This document shows positions 10,577 through 22,287 of a DNA stretch of 64,000 bases, piece by piece; the first letter of the stretch is position 1, and every line of letters starts with the position of its first letter. The DNA lies in the NCBI GenBank assembly GCA_029721435.1, contig CM056577.1:27731719-27795718 (forward strand), read 5' to 3'. The DNA is from Gymnothorax reevesii (lineage: Eukaryota > Chordata > Actinopteri > Anguilliformes > Muraenidae). The position numbers and the translations under genes are program-made. A model generated the notes under the pieces. That model ran no database searches and was not told where the DNA came from. It worked only from the letters and a program-made list of their open reading frames with translations.

Positions 10577-11299
10577 ATGCATGAAATTACGCATCCAGAT
10601 TAATGATTGTCACCATACCGAAATGTACCGTACAGCACCGGCGTGTTCTCGGAGTAAATGCATTGCTCAGTCCTTCAAGGAAGTTGCATGTCGCGATTGT
10701 AACTATTAAAGCAAATTCAACCAATTCACGCAAATTTCTCGCGGACAAAAAAAGAAATCGCCAAGACATTGTAACTTTCATTGCCACTTTTTGAGAAAAA
10801 GTTACTGCAAAAAATAAATAAATAAATAAATAAACATAAAAAAGCCAGGAAAATCCTGGGAGGATTGTTTGTCAATAATCCGAATGATTGTGTGCAAGTC
10901 GGAGTTAGTAATTGTTTTAAAGGGGAGCTCTGGGCCCCACCAATCTTTAGTCCTAGAGATGCCCCTGGATAGCCGATAGCGTAACTCTTTTCAGTCGGCG
11001 ATTATATCAGTGGGCTAGATCATGGCACTTTTATTCTGCAGATAGAGATAATAATTTTAGGTAGAAGGCGAGAAGAGTGAAATAGGCTATAGTCTGATCT
11101 AATCATTAAAATTAGTTTTGATTACAATTAGCTCATCTTGGCCGATGCTAAGATCTGCTGTAAATCGGCTTTAACAATTAAAATAGGTTACAGGATATCA
11201 CAGTCATGGGATGATTTCAGTCCCATTCCTGATGGACAGCAGCACTAGCCCTCTGCATGGGTAAAACATTTACCCACCTTGACAGACTAAACACTTTTA

Positions 11300-12990
11300 T
11301 CCTTTGCTCTGATGGATTGAATGGTAAAACCATGAAATCATTTTCTAGAGTTTTCTGTGAAGCAAATTTACTTGTCAGAAATGGCCTCTGCATTTTCAAA
11401 TGAATTACGCGGAGCTATAATCAAAACCCCATTTCGGGTATTACATCATAGGCTGTATCATACCCCTCAGCCTGAGTAGCTTATAGCTATAACTTTCTAT
11501 TTAAAATTTTGCTTTTATGGTGCAGAAAGAAAGCACAATATTCAACCGAGATTAACAGCAGAAAGCAATGTGTGAACTGGCTGCAATTTATTGACACAAC
11601 TTTCCAAACCTGCCAATAATTTTTATCTTTCTCTAGCTAGACTAGATAGAAATAATCAGTTCAAAGCATTAGTATTTTCGAGAATAAACTGAGGCAATAT
11701 TGGTTATTTTTTTTACTCTATATTCTATAGTTTTGTTTGGTGTCTCTGGCTAGTTTATTAACTCGGGTCAGTGTTTACAGTGACTGTTGTTACAAAAAAG
11801 TTTAAATACTATACAATTGGACAAACTCTTGTTTATTATTAATTAATTTATTTATTTATTATTTTCCGCCCGGAAACGGCCTCTGCATTTTCAAATGAAT
11901 TAATGAACACGAAGATGTAATAAAAGCTCAATTTCAATGTAAAATCATTATCGCTTCTCCCACAGTAAAATGGTTTCTATGCTGCTGATTAGAATCTCCA
12001 TGATATACTGAAATAAACACCGACTGAAAAGAGTTATTAGAATTCATTAACGTATAACCTACTTACGAGTATGACTTATTAAAGCCAGATGAATATGAAA
12101 TAAATGTTCAAATTGTACAAGCTTATGGACTAAAATCATAATGCTCCAAAAAGATTTACTTATGTAGTCTATTTATAAAAATAGTCGGCAAGTTATGACC
12201 AGTAGGTCTAACATTAATGAATTCTAATCACACGTTTTCCAGCTTATCTTCCCTCAGTATAGGTTCTTCTTTTTGCAGCAAAGAAACATGACAAATGATT
12301 GTATAGTATATAGTAGCCTAACAATTGATTTTTAATTATATAACTGTTAAAGCCTCATTCATTTGAAAATGTGATGACCGTTTCCGAAGAAAAGGGGAAA
12401 ATACATGAAAACAAAGCTCGGTGATAAATATAATAGCCTAACCTTGGTCGTAGTCTAACAACATTCTCACTATAATCATTGACCCGAGTTATTCATGGCT
12501 AATCTTGGTCGATGTATTACTGTAGCCTACTACCAGTTGCGGTAAATCGTTTTACGCAATCACGCTATGTTAAAGGATTACTCATTTTTCGGAGGGATTG
12601 AATGGTAAGACCATTAAGTCATTTTTTCATGTTTTCTTATAAGACAAATTACTTTTCGGAAAGGGGCCACCGCATTTTCAAATGAATTACACGGAGCTGT
12701 AATAGAAGACCATATTGGCTATGAAATGATAAGGCTGTACCACACCCCTCTGCCTGAGTGTAGCCTTCTATTTAAAATTATGTTTTTATGGTAGAGAAAG
12801 AAAGCACAATAATCAACCGAAATTAACAGCCGACAGCAATGTATGAACTGGCTGCAATTTGTTAACATTACTTTCCAAACCTGCTGATCATTTTTAATGC
12901 TCCCCAGCTAGGCTAGATAAAAATAACCTGTTCAGAGCATTCATATTTTCGAGAATAAGATGACGCAATATCGTCATATTCATCGAGTTT
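11300..12990. repeat. Internal direct duplication, about 400-bp units
   Basis: The segment 11300-11710 recurs in direct orientation at about 12590-12990. Shared words include GATTGAATGGTAA, GCATTTTCAAATGAATTAC, AGAAAGCACAATA and GAACTGGCTGCAATTT. Units start about 1.29 kb apart. Similarity is clear but diverged, so the duplication is old. The spacer (11711-12589) shows nothing else recognisable. Confidence 0.75.
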
Positions 12991-13261
12991 TGTTAGGTGT
13001 CACTTAATTAATTTGCCAGATTAGTGCAGTATAGAAAAAGCTACGAGCTGCTTATTTTGAACAATCACATTCATTGCAATTTATTTATGAAAATGGCAGG
13101 CTAGATAAATAGTTTGGCCAACAGTTATACTGAGCTTAAGGCAGGCATTTACCATCTAATCGCAGTATTTCGAGAGTGGACAGCTCAGTCAGTGGTTCCT
13201 AGACCTTACCTCGGTGGGAGGCCAGCAAAGACTGAAAATTTCACTGTGTCGAGAAACCCCG

Positions 13262-13503
13262 GACCAGTGGACCGGACCAGACCCCTAGTGGAGCAGGACA
13301 GTTACTGCAGTGGTCCGTGCTCCACAGACCAGTGGTCCGGACCAGTCCCCTAGTGGAGCAGGACAATTACTGCAGTGGTCTGTGCTCCAAGGACCAGTCC
13401 CCTAGTGGAGCAGGACAGTTACTGCAGTGTTCCGTGCTCCAGGGACCAGTGGTCCGGACCAGTCCCCTAGTGGAGCAGGACAGTAATTGCAGCGGTCCGT
13501 GTC
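13262..13503. repeat. Right subterminal array, inverse of the left
   Basis: Four units of the same 65-bp motif in opposite orientation (CCCCTAGTGGAGCAGGACAG repeated). One unit is shortened by about 13 bp, missing the GTGGTCCGGACC part. Confidence 0.85.
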
Positions 13504-13543
13504 ACAGGACAGTACAGTACACAAAATTTTATAGCCCCCTTTC

Positions 13544-13905
13544 TAGATCTGTCTGTAACCGCAGTCTAATCAGCTCCCGCCTTTCTACATAGTATTGTCC
13601 AGTCTGCTTTAGACAGGTCACAGAAAGGCGGTTAGGGGACACCTGATGCCACTTTGGACTGCTCCTTGGGTGATGTCTTTTTGCAGGGCGCCAGCATTTC
13701 TGTGCCACTCTGTACCTTGCTCCTCCTGTACAGCTTCTCTCATCCACTCTAACACATTCTGGGTAAATAGGTTTATAAGCTTTGGGGTATTGACATAAAA
13801 GATGTTTTAAGCAGTATAACATAATAATGATAATACAAAAGATGTTTTGATAATAATTCTTATGATAATAAGATGGTAAGAATACAAAAGATGTATTATT
13901 CCACA
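13544..13905 (-). repeat. 3' LTR of the ERV, inner part
   Basis: Continues the LTR after the insertion, matching 24832-25169 (shared words CTTTAGACAGGTCACAGAAA and GGACTGCTCCTTGGGTG). It ends TTCCACA at 13905, the LTR start on the minus strand (TGTGGAA). Confidence 0.9.
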
Positions 13906-13919
13906 ACTCCCTCCTTTGG
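13906..13919 (-). promoter_or_regulatory. Polypurine tract of the ERV
   Basis: On the minus strand it reads CCAAAGGAGGGAGT and directly abuts the 3' LTR start TGTGGAA. This is the expected plus-strand DNA primer. Confidence 0.75.
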
Positions 13920-14050
13920 CCCCATTTTATGAGGGCAACACTAAGTGCTGAAGCGATTACATTCTCACCCTTTTGTGCTGTGAGCACCTACGTTACACAT
14001 TGCTATCAATGGGGTGATTGCATTAGCATCCTAGCTCACCAAAGCAAAAC

Positions 14051-14308
14051 CTAACCTCCAGGCTCTACTTGACCACTGGGACCCCTCCTTGGGTGCCCCC
14101 CTTCACCCCTTGACAACTTCAGGGATCCACATGACCATGGCTTGGCCATGACGCCAGTGGAGGTCGGCTTGGCTAGTTGCTGGCCCAGCCTCCGCTCCAA
14201 GCGAAACCCTTTGGTCCTACAGCATATCTGCATATTCCGGCATTTTAATTTTACTTCATATGTGCAAGTGCACTCATCAGCTACTATCACGGAATATGGA
14301 TCTCGCAC
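14051..14308 (-). CDS. Unassigned 85-codon ORF between env and 3' LTR
   Basis: Minus-strand ORF starting MRDPYSVIVADECTCTYE, with several cysteines early and a Gly/Arg-rich end. It lies about 110 bp downstream of the env reading frame and is in a different frame. No domain was recognised. Some complex retroviruses carry accessory genes here, but chance cannot be excluded for an ORF of this length. It could also be degenerate non-coding sequence. Confidence 0.25.
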   Translation of the reverse strand: MRDPYSVIVADECTCTYEVKLKCRNMQICCRTKGFRLERRLGQQLAKPTSTGVMAKPWSCGSLKLSRGEGGHPRRGPSGQVEPGG

Positions 14309-14417
14309 ATGAGCACACTGTATCTTTATAAATTTAGTGGGTTAATACCCTTCATTCACTCAAATCTCATTCACACTCCTCCTCAAACAACCCCAGAATC
14401 TCTCTGCAGTAGGCTCG

Positions 14418-15110
14418 CTAAAACTCAGGATCAGTCAGAAGTCGTTTTCTGAGGTTAGGCAGCTCTGGACGATACCTCTCCGCCCACTTCCAGCAAGCCC
14501 AACCTGCTCTTTTGCCTTGTCCATGTTTGCAGTAGGGATTTCCAATGGGGCAGTTGGGCGTGTAGGGTTCTGGAGGATACACCCACTTGTCACTTCCTGT
14601 CACATCTCCAGTCACCTGTTGGTACAGTAACATAGTCGCCTCATCGGGCGAGGTTAGGGCAAGTCCCCCGGCCTCCAGGCCTATGGGGTCATCTCGACAC
14701 TCCTCTCACACAATACCTTCCTCAGTGTCATCAGCTGGATCTAAACAGCCCTCCTCTAATTGAGCTGATTGGTATTTGGGCAGATCCTCTCTAGTTAAGG
14801 CCTTTTCAATTGTTTTGGTCACCAAGTTTCGTATGCAGGGTATACAACAACATCTGCAAATTATAAATAGGGATAGACTCTTAGTGAGTTTTTCATCAAG
14901 GGCTGTGTTGTTCGCTATCTCTGTGCAGCATGTGTCTTTGAACATTGAGCATACCCCTCCTTTCTCTGCCAAGAGCATGTCTAATGCTATCCGGTTCTGG
15001 TATGTCATTAATGGGGTTTGAGACAGCTGTTCGTGTATCGCTTCCATTGCATCTGTAGTTTCATTCCCCAGCTGCTGCACATTTTAATGTATCAAATTTA
15101 TTCGATTTAC
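14418..15110 (-). pseudogene. env: Env transmembrane subunit, broken
   Basis: The minus-strand frame 14706-15080 has the conserved immunosuppressive-like segment with N-R-x-A-L-D and A-E-K-G-G-V, followed by a CX6CC motif, the feature that covalently links TM to SU in gamma-type Env. A membrane segment (SLSLFIICRCCCIPCI) follows, then an acidic tail. The frame meets TGA at 14706-14708 and then stays open in the same frame to 14418, where it ends with a Trp/Cys-rich stretch. Relative to SU (15125-15616) the frame is shifted. It is inactive as it stands. Confidence 0.85.
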
Positions 15111-15124
15111 ACTTTTATTTACGG

Positions 15125-16283
15125 TTACAGGAAAAATGGGTAAAAATATAGGGAAGCTTTCAAACCCCGCCGCTTTTTCATCTGCAAGCTTAAATTCATC
15201 GGGTATATTTCTGACCCAAATGATCTTTTGTGGCGTTCTAGTGTGTGTATTGATTGTTCTGGGGCTATATTATTCAGTAGTTCTTTCACATTATTTACTA
15301 TCAATTTTGGCGCATTCAGGACCATAAGGGCACACTTACCTCTCCAGTTATAAGGGAGCCAATTCAGCAGTCTCCTACCTCCACAGTACCACCTAATGTC
15401 CGCACTGGCTTCGTTGAGGCTGCTTACAGTTTCATTTCCCGTCAGGTCCAAGGTTTCCTCGCAGCTTGTCAGTGTGCCTAGATTATGCGACCGGAGACTG
15501 GTATTGTTATTCTTTATACAGGTCACATTTCTTACTTTCCCTTTTTGAAACACTGGGGGCATCACATTCACTGTTTCCCATTTTTTGCCCTCCATTGGTG
15601 GGTTTTCGGAGGACATTAGCTAATTTAAGCAGTTTGTATCATTTCCTGGGTTTTTTCATGGTGCGGTCATATAGGTCAAATGTGGATGGGGATATTAATA
15701 AGGTGGGCCTGGCCCCTGAGCATATTATACAATCAGGTTGTTTGTGGGAAAACCCCAAATGAACTGGCAACCATACACATCATACCCCCTCCATTTGGAT
15801 TACCCCCCTCGGATTACGTTACATAAATCAAATTGAAATGTGTTCTCACTGTCTGGGTCCACCTTTAAACTATTGAAAGCCCTACGGCCTGGTACCAGGG
15901 CCGGTTGTTACGCACAATAAATACAGCATATTTCCAAATCACAACATTGTCATGCGGCATATCCACATTTCGCGAAGAAATTAGGCAGAAAGCTCATGTA
16001 GACCATTTTTACCTCAACCGAACAGAATTCAAGCACCAAGCAAGTAAATAAGCATGCAGCAAAACATTGGATAAAATCATATCAGCGCTGAATCGCAAGA
16101 ATTTCTCCTGAATATGTGCTATGCATAAAAACGATACCTCAAATGAAAGAGGAAAGCCCACAGAATCCAACGACGTATATACTGCAAGACCAGGCTGGAG
16201 AATACTCCTCCTGCTATTAGTCCTCCTACTACTGCCGCTACCAGCAACATGTCTGCTGTGAATTCTTGGTGTGGTTTATGTGT
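15125..16283 (-). pseudogene. env: Env surface subunit, broken
   Basis: The C-terminal SU frame at 15125-15616 has a WYCGG motif, several N-x-S/T sites and a basic R-H-K-R furin-type cleavage site, placing SU upstream of TM. Further upstream, 15620-15950 gives SU-like fragments in changing frames with stops. At 16119-16283 the frame has a hydrophobic segment (MLLVAAVVGGLIAGGVFSSL) that continues, across the hAT insertion, from the env start at 19450. Frameshifts and stops break it. Confidence 0.75.
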
Positions 16284-16291
16284 CGTGTGGG

Positions 16292-19200
16292 CAGGGGCGT
16301 AATTTTGGGGGGGGACACGGGGGACATGTCCCCTCCACTTTTTGAAAAGGCTGCATTGGACCCCCCCCACTTTTCAGTCCTAAAACTGATGTATTTAAAA
16401 AAAAAAAAAACACTGCACACACTAAGACCTCGCGGAAATAATACCCGCTGAAGCTGCCAGTGGCCAATCCTGTTCAACTTTCCCTCCCTTCTTCTCTCCA
16501 AGTCCCGCCTTTCATTCAACAGGCAACGTAAGAAAAAACGCTGGCGAATCGCAATGACGAAACCCCCTAACCACCGTAGACTGATTATATAAGATTTCAT
16601 ATGAAGAAAAAACTGCAAGTCACATTAAACCCAATTTATGAACGTATATTTTGCAGGGAACTGCTCTTTTTCCTCTTTTATAGCTAGCTACATAGATAAA
16701 CAGTATTAGGAACTTCCCTAAACGACGTAGTTGAGTTGGGCGATTGATTGTTAAAGTGACCTGCTAAGAAAACAAATACCGATATTGTTACATCCCTGGT
16801 CATGACAATTCAGGCCCAGTGAAGCGCCGTCGGAGGTCAGTGAAGGGAGGCAAAATCCTCACCGTTAAACTACCGATGACTCTATTACTTTGCTTGATAA
16901 GCAATCTGATGATTGATTAACTAATTTACAAGACTAAATGACAGAATGGTGTGCCAGTTCCATCCGCGACATTATTGCTCAGTGCATCGCACTTAAAATG
17001 CTCACGAGACCGCAAGTTTGCTCATATTTGCTTAGAGAGGAAGCTAACACAATGCCATTAACAAATATTAAAACCTTTCTTATGCGTCGGTCAATGTGTG
17101 GTAAATATGTTTATGATTATGTTTTCACCCTTAAATACGTACTTTTAAATGCCATTCAAAAAATGGGGAGTTTATTTCATCTCTTCTTTCATAAACCGAT
17201 AAACAAAAGGTAAAAACGATACACGGGATTACCGAGGGAATTGAGTTTTTTCTAATTAATTAGGCTATTAAGATTCACATACTTGCGGTCTCAAATCAAA
17301 GCAAAGACGTTGATGATTTTCTTTAATTTTTTTTTTTTTTTTGGTCACTATCATCTCTTTATAGTTACAGGCTACATAAAGCCTATGATAGTTCCTAATT
17401 GTTTGGTAAAGAAAAAAAGTTCAAATTGACTGATTGTCAATCAGACATGCCTACGTGGAAGCAGGTTGACAAAACCTACCGATGAAACGAACTCACTTCC
17501 TCCCCTGACCGCATGTCTCTGTTCAGATCTGACCTGGGACTGCACTACGAAGCAGGATTTGATATTTTCGAGGTGTCTTGAGGTTTAATCTGATTTTCAG
17601 GACCACTTCAGTGCTTCATTTATTACCGCGGTAAATCAGCATGTTGACCTATGCCAGTGGTTCTCAAACTCGGTGCTGTCGCCCCACTGAGTATGCTGGG
17701 TTTTTTTGTTTTTTTTTTAAGATTTTAACTATGTGCTTATTTGTCTTAATTAGCTGCATTCTATGTTAAGAGCAGTTATTTACCATCTTAACCGGCGTTT
17801 TGATGGATATATCTATTGTGCCACGAAGAATAAAAACCCTCGAACATATTGTGCTTATTTTCTATAATGTGAGAATTTTCAGGTGAAAACATTAAACAGA
17901 TCAAATTACACAGATAAAATCAGTAAGCTCCAAATTAGGTTGCTCATAGTGGTGTTTTGAGTTCTCGCAAAATAATTTGCCTGAACTGAATAAACATGAC
18001 GCAAAACTGGTGCAACTCTGTTGTTAGCCAGTAAATAATTAGTGTTTGCAACCATGTGTTAACAGCCTCACCGATGAGAACCTATTGTTTGTTGATTAAC
18101 CAATTGTTTACATTGATTAAATGAATGGTTAAATGGTTTCCCTCAGCAGTTATTTGTACTAGTTTTTAATATATCAACTTGCATATGGAATTTTTATTCT
18201 TCATGGCATGTATAGATTTGTCAAATGTGGATGAAGTGGATAAAGAACTGCCGTAAACTTAAATGCACCTAATTAAGACAAATCAACAGCTTTTTAAAAT
18301 CCTAAAATTGCAATTATGGTTGGAACAAAAACCAGCATACATAGTGGGGCACCGGGACTGAGTTTGAGAACCACTGATTGCTGAACGTTTAACCTGCACC
18401 AAAGCTCGAATGTGTGATTCCCAAACAAGATAGGTAGGGGAGAAGTTTTGACAACTCTGATTGGCTGAAAACAAGTTAAAGCCAACTTTTCAGGCAATAA
18501 GCTTCTCAGGAGGGCAGGTACACTGATAGGGGGAGGCACTAGCCCTCTTATGATTGATTGCTTTCGATGCAATCATGCCCACACAACCTCTAACAGCTTC
18601 TTGTTAGCTGAACACAGCAAGCATGCACTAGAGACATGGCTAGAGACATTATCATTAGCTGCCTTATTTTGTTCAGTATACAATTGCGAATTACATTATT
18701 GTTGAGATTATATAGCCATCTAGCTAGCTAGCTAACATTAGTTAAGAAAAATCTTTGAAAATAATCATCATATTTAAGCGATGTGATGTGGTTTTTGCCC
18801 TAACTTACAGTTATTACTCTGGCGTTTACTTTCCTGAGGGGGTTAGGAGATGACTTTCCTAAGGGGGTTTGGAGATGAAACGTGTGACTTACAACAGTGG
18901 TCTAACAGGCAGGACCTGAGGGAGCGCAGGTTTGAAAAAATTATAATGTGGCTTTAAAAGGCGCTGGGCTCAGGTTCTAAGGAAATACATATTTTGATAT
19001 TCATGTTGCTTTGATGGCAGCTATCAGAGTAATGTTATTGCAAATTCTTACTAAATTTCAGCAATGGGTGAAAAATTACGTGAGATTAAGTTGTCACCCT
19101 CATAACCCCCCACCCACCTTGATCGAGGATGGTTTTACTGCGCTCAATTTCATTACTCTCTGATGTATTTTGCATTAAATTTATTTTATTTGACAATCAA

Positions 19201-19300
19201 AAAACATGGTTATTTTGTTCTACTTTAGAACTAAAGCCCTTTTGAGAATTTGCGCCAGAAATGTGTCCCCCCCACCTTTAAAATCAAAACTACGCCCATG
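16292..19300. mobile_element. hAT element inside ERV env
   Basis: A 3009-bp insertion with ends CAGGGGCGTAATTTTG and, as complement of the right end, CATGGGCGTAGTTTTG. A perfect 8-bp duplication CGTGTGGG lies at 16284-16291 and 19301-19308. Ends and target length are diagnostic for hAT. G-rich stretches follow both ends. No transposase was recognised (the 91-codon plus-strand ORF at 16938 has no clear domain), so it is probably non-autonomous. A second hAT-type MITE is nested at 17655-18376. Confidence 0.9.
17655..18376. mobile_element. hAT-type MITE nested in the env hAT
   Basis: Ends are inverted: left CAGTGGTTCTCAAACTCGG, right complement CAGTGGTTCTCAAACTCAG, with inverted similarity for about 40 bp including GTATGCTGG. 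CAGTGGTTCTCAAACT is a common hAT terminus. The expected 8-bp duplication is not preserved (ACCTATGC against ATTGCTGA), so either it has decayed or the ends were rearranged. Confidence 0.7.
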
Positions 19301-19308
19301 CGTGTGGG

Positions 19309-19450
19309 CATCTTTCTGAGTGCGTTCAGCGTACAGCAAAGCGCCTACAAGAAATAAAGAAAATCCTATTAGGAGAGCTAATCCCTCCTTTCCTATTCCT
19401 TGCCACGTTTCATTACGTTTCCTCACCCTCCTTCGATTCTCCTTCTCCAT
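19309..19450 (-). pseudogene. env: Env N-terminal leader, cut by a hAT insertion
   Basis: The minus-strand start at 19448-19450 gives an Arg/Lys-rich N-terminus (MEKENRRRVRKRNE) and a hydrophobic signal-anchor-like segment (GLALLIGFSLFLVGALLYA). The frame then runs into the 8-bp target duplication and the hAT element. Beyond the insertion it resumes at 16283. A long basic leader before the hydrophobic core is unusual for a simple gammaretroviral Env. Inactive. Confidence 0.7.
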
Positions 19451-19469
19451 CTTCCTCGTTGACGTCCTG

Positions 19470-20720
19470 CAATGACAACAGGTTAGTTCTTACCAGCTCC
19501 AGTGACCGCTTTAGCGGTCTTGCCTTTGCACAGTGTGCAAAATGATGCTCAGTGATCTTGCACGGTCCCGTCCAGATTGGTTCATCCCAGTGTGGACGGC
19601 CTGGTGCCTTTAACCAGACTCAGTCGCCAGTGGTCACCCTAGGGGCCGGGGTGCCGTTTTCCTCGTCTCCTGTGGAACTAACTGCTTGCACCTGGTGAGA
19701 GAGAAGCTTAGTCATGTTGCCCAAAATCTGCATATAGTCTGACAGATCTGTTTGCATCAAGGCTGCAGTGGGGTCCACGTTAGGGTCTCCCAGGGGCCCT
19801 GGCAGGGGCCTTGCAGTTAGTAGTTCATGTGGTGAAAGAAACGTGTCCTTTGCTGGTTGCTGGCGCATAGAGTATAGTAGCAGTGGGAGGGCCTCAACCC
19901 AGGTCAAATAAGTGAAGTACATGGCTCTGGCCAGTCTTGCTTGCAGGGTTCCATCAGTTCTCTCCACTAATCCTGCTGATTGCGAATGATATGCACAATG
20001 CTTTTCCAATCCTATTCCCAATTTTGCTCCCAGGTGGGTCAACACTTCATTCCTAAATTCTAACCCATCTTCACAATACAATGTCTTTGGAATTCCCCAC
20101 CTAGGAATAATTTCTCTTCTCAGGATTTTTGCTACTGTGATTGCTTCTATAGCGTCTACAATTTTGAAAAAGGTCATATCAATACTAACGCATACCTCTT
20201 CCCCTCACACGGTCTTAGATGTACGTGTGGAATGGCCCAGGGGTGTAGGGATTGCCCCCTTCTGTACTACTACCCATCTTTGTCATGTTGGACATTTCTT
20301 CGGAAAAATGTTTAGTGAATAAGTGATAGTAACTTTGCTCGGTTGCTCTATTAACCCCTTGGTCCCTCCTCTTGGTACTTTGCACTGCCCATGCACCAAA
20401 TCTGCAGCAATATGGAAGAGGGATTTTGGTAATATAGGCTTAGCATAGGGTCCTACCCAACCGGCATCAGTGTATTGTGTTCCATGTGATGGCCATTGAC
20501 GTTTTTCTTGTGGGGGAGCAGCATCGTGGTATGCTCACAGCAGGTCACGTGAGATCGAGTCCTCAGATTGGTGTAATAGCCCCACAAGAGTGTGTCTGGC
20601 TGTTGCTTCTCTGTCCGCAATGGCCTCAGCCAAACTGATTGGGTCCACATGTTCGGTGTGCAGAGGGACACAATCAACACAGATTCATGAGTACAGACAG
20701 CATATCCAACACATGGGTTG
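19470..20720 (-). pseudogene. pol: ERV integrase, partial
   Basis: The frame 19620-20177 covers the catalytic core: IIPRWGIP, then LYCEDGLEF where retroviruses usually have S-D-N/R-G, then CAYHSQSAGLVERTDGTL with the catalytic glutamate. This layout fits gamma/epsilon-type integrases. The frame just downstream (19470-19620) reads a GPY-like C-terminal region (W-x-K-A-P-G-R and IWTGPCKI). Upstream, 20180-20720 gives zinc-domain-like fragments in changing frames with stops. RNase H, reverse transcriptase and protease are not found further upstream. Inactive. Confidence 0.8.
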
Positions 20721-22287
20721 CCTTTATGCCTCTTGATGCAGAACTATCAACAAAGTATTCAGTCTCAGGATTTGATAGAGTGGTGCCTTGAGTCCAGGAC
20801 ATGCAGTATTATTAGATATGACTTCTTTGAAACAATGGGGACAAAATGTTTTTTTCTCTCTCTTAATGAATTATGATTAAGCAATCCACCTCAGTCTAGA
20901 GTTCCGCTAAAAGCATGGGGGAAATGCACAGTCAGGGCTTATTAGCCCCAACCATTTTGACTATTCCCCATATCCTCAGCAGAACTGGGTGGAGTTGCTT
21001 TAGACTGTTAGAATTTGCAAATTTTTATTTACAAAAATTTGAACATATTAAATATTCAGCTCATAGTTTTCCCTTTGGGCTCCCAGCACATAAAGGGCAA
21101 ATCAATTAGTACCTTTTATTTGAAAGTCCCCATCCTTCTCACTACTAGTCAGAGGATAAGATTTTGTCAGCCGAATCAAGAAATAAATTTAGAATGTGAT
21201 CACGTTATTAGTCAACTTTTTCAATGATATGGTGCACCTTTTGAATTTAGTCTTGTGTTAAATTTCCGAGTTGGATTTCCCCAAATCTATTTTAGAACTC
21301 CGCAGCTGAATCTTAGCTGGCCAGCAAATCACTTTCAAGATTTTTTTTCATTCATTATCTTCTGCAGTGACTCAGCTGTGGAAAAGTTTCAATTGAATGA
21401 GTTAGATGCATTCAACAATGAACAAAAATGAAAAATAAAAAACAAAAAAACTTCATCAACATAATTTTATTGCTTTTTGTTGTCATTGTCTATATATGTC
21501 TGTCCATCACCCTGTCTTTCCGCATCCATCTGTAAATAGTTCCATTTTGCCCAATTTTCTGTTCACATGACTTATTTGTTATTATTTTTATTTACTTATC
21601 CATTTTTTTGTTGATTTTTTTTTTCTTTTTTTTTTTTTGTAAACTAACAACTTCAAAAAGCTTAGGCAATCCAAAATATTAGTGATAGGGTGGATGTGGG
21701 TCAAGTTGGAGAAAGCACTGTCTGCACATTAATTGCATTAAAAAATAAAGTTGTCCTCCGACGAGGGGGGGTGGTGGTGGGCTAGAAACAACTCCACAGC
21801 CATTAAAATGGCTAAACTCCTGCTCTCTGTTTACCATCCATATTAATGCCACTTACTTTAACCAACCACAGCCATTAAAATGGCTAAACTCCTGCTTTAA
21901 CTGACTCCACTTACACCAACCTCACTTACTCTGGCCAACTAATTTCACTTACTTTGATCAACTTTACTTTTTACCAATCCTGCAATTACTCTAAGAATTC
22001 CATAAAATACTGTAAATATAGGCTAATCAACGGGCGCATTAAATTAATCTTGAATAAATGATAATTTTGTCATGGACATCTATATGAACACTTCATGGAC
22101 TGAGTGGTGCGAGCTATACACTTTGGGTGTCTATGGTACGTTGATCTCCACCTGGGCTCTGAGCCTCCGCTATGCAGAGCGAGTTTAGGGATGGCCCTCC
22201 TACGGGTTCCGCAGATGCGTAATCTAAACCCCTTGGGGCCCAAGTTTTTGTTACCCTGTGTGGGGTGAAGTCAAGTTGCAACTGTGT
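20721..22287. other. ERV interior without recognisable coding
   Basis: About 1.6 kb with no domain recognised on either strand; the missing part of pol should lie here. AT-rich with long T runs near 21600-21640. A 31-bp direct repeat beginning CCACAGCCATTAAAATGGCT occurs at 21792 and 21868. It may be a degenerate or foreign insert. Confidence 0.5.

Larger units (their letters stand above)
8696..13543. mobile_element. hAT-like 4.85-kb element inside the ERV LTR
   Basis: Ends are inverted and similar (left CAGCAGGGGCTGTAACATTT, right complement GAAAGGGGGCTATAAAATTT), and 8-bp target duplications TARATCTG flank it, which fits hAT. Inverted similarity extends beyond the terminal repeats: 9000-9180 pairs with 13110-13260, and 9620-9700 with 12180-12260. 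It holds subterminal 65-bp arrays, an internal direct duplication and a piggyBac-type MITE at 10218-10576. No transposase domain was recognised, so it is probably non-autonomous. Confidence 0.8.

Noticed and set aside
16090..16261. Plus-strand leucine-rich hydrophobic stretch
   Set aside because: The opposite strand carries the env leader continuation, joined in frame across the hAT; the plus-strand frame has no supporting context.
17655..18376. A firm 8-bp target duplication for the nested MITE
   Set aside because: Flanks ACCTATGC and ATTGCTGA do not match, so only the inverted ends are claimed.
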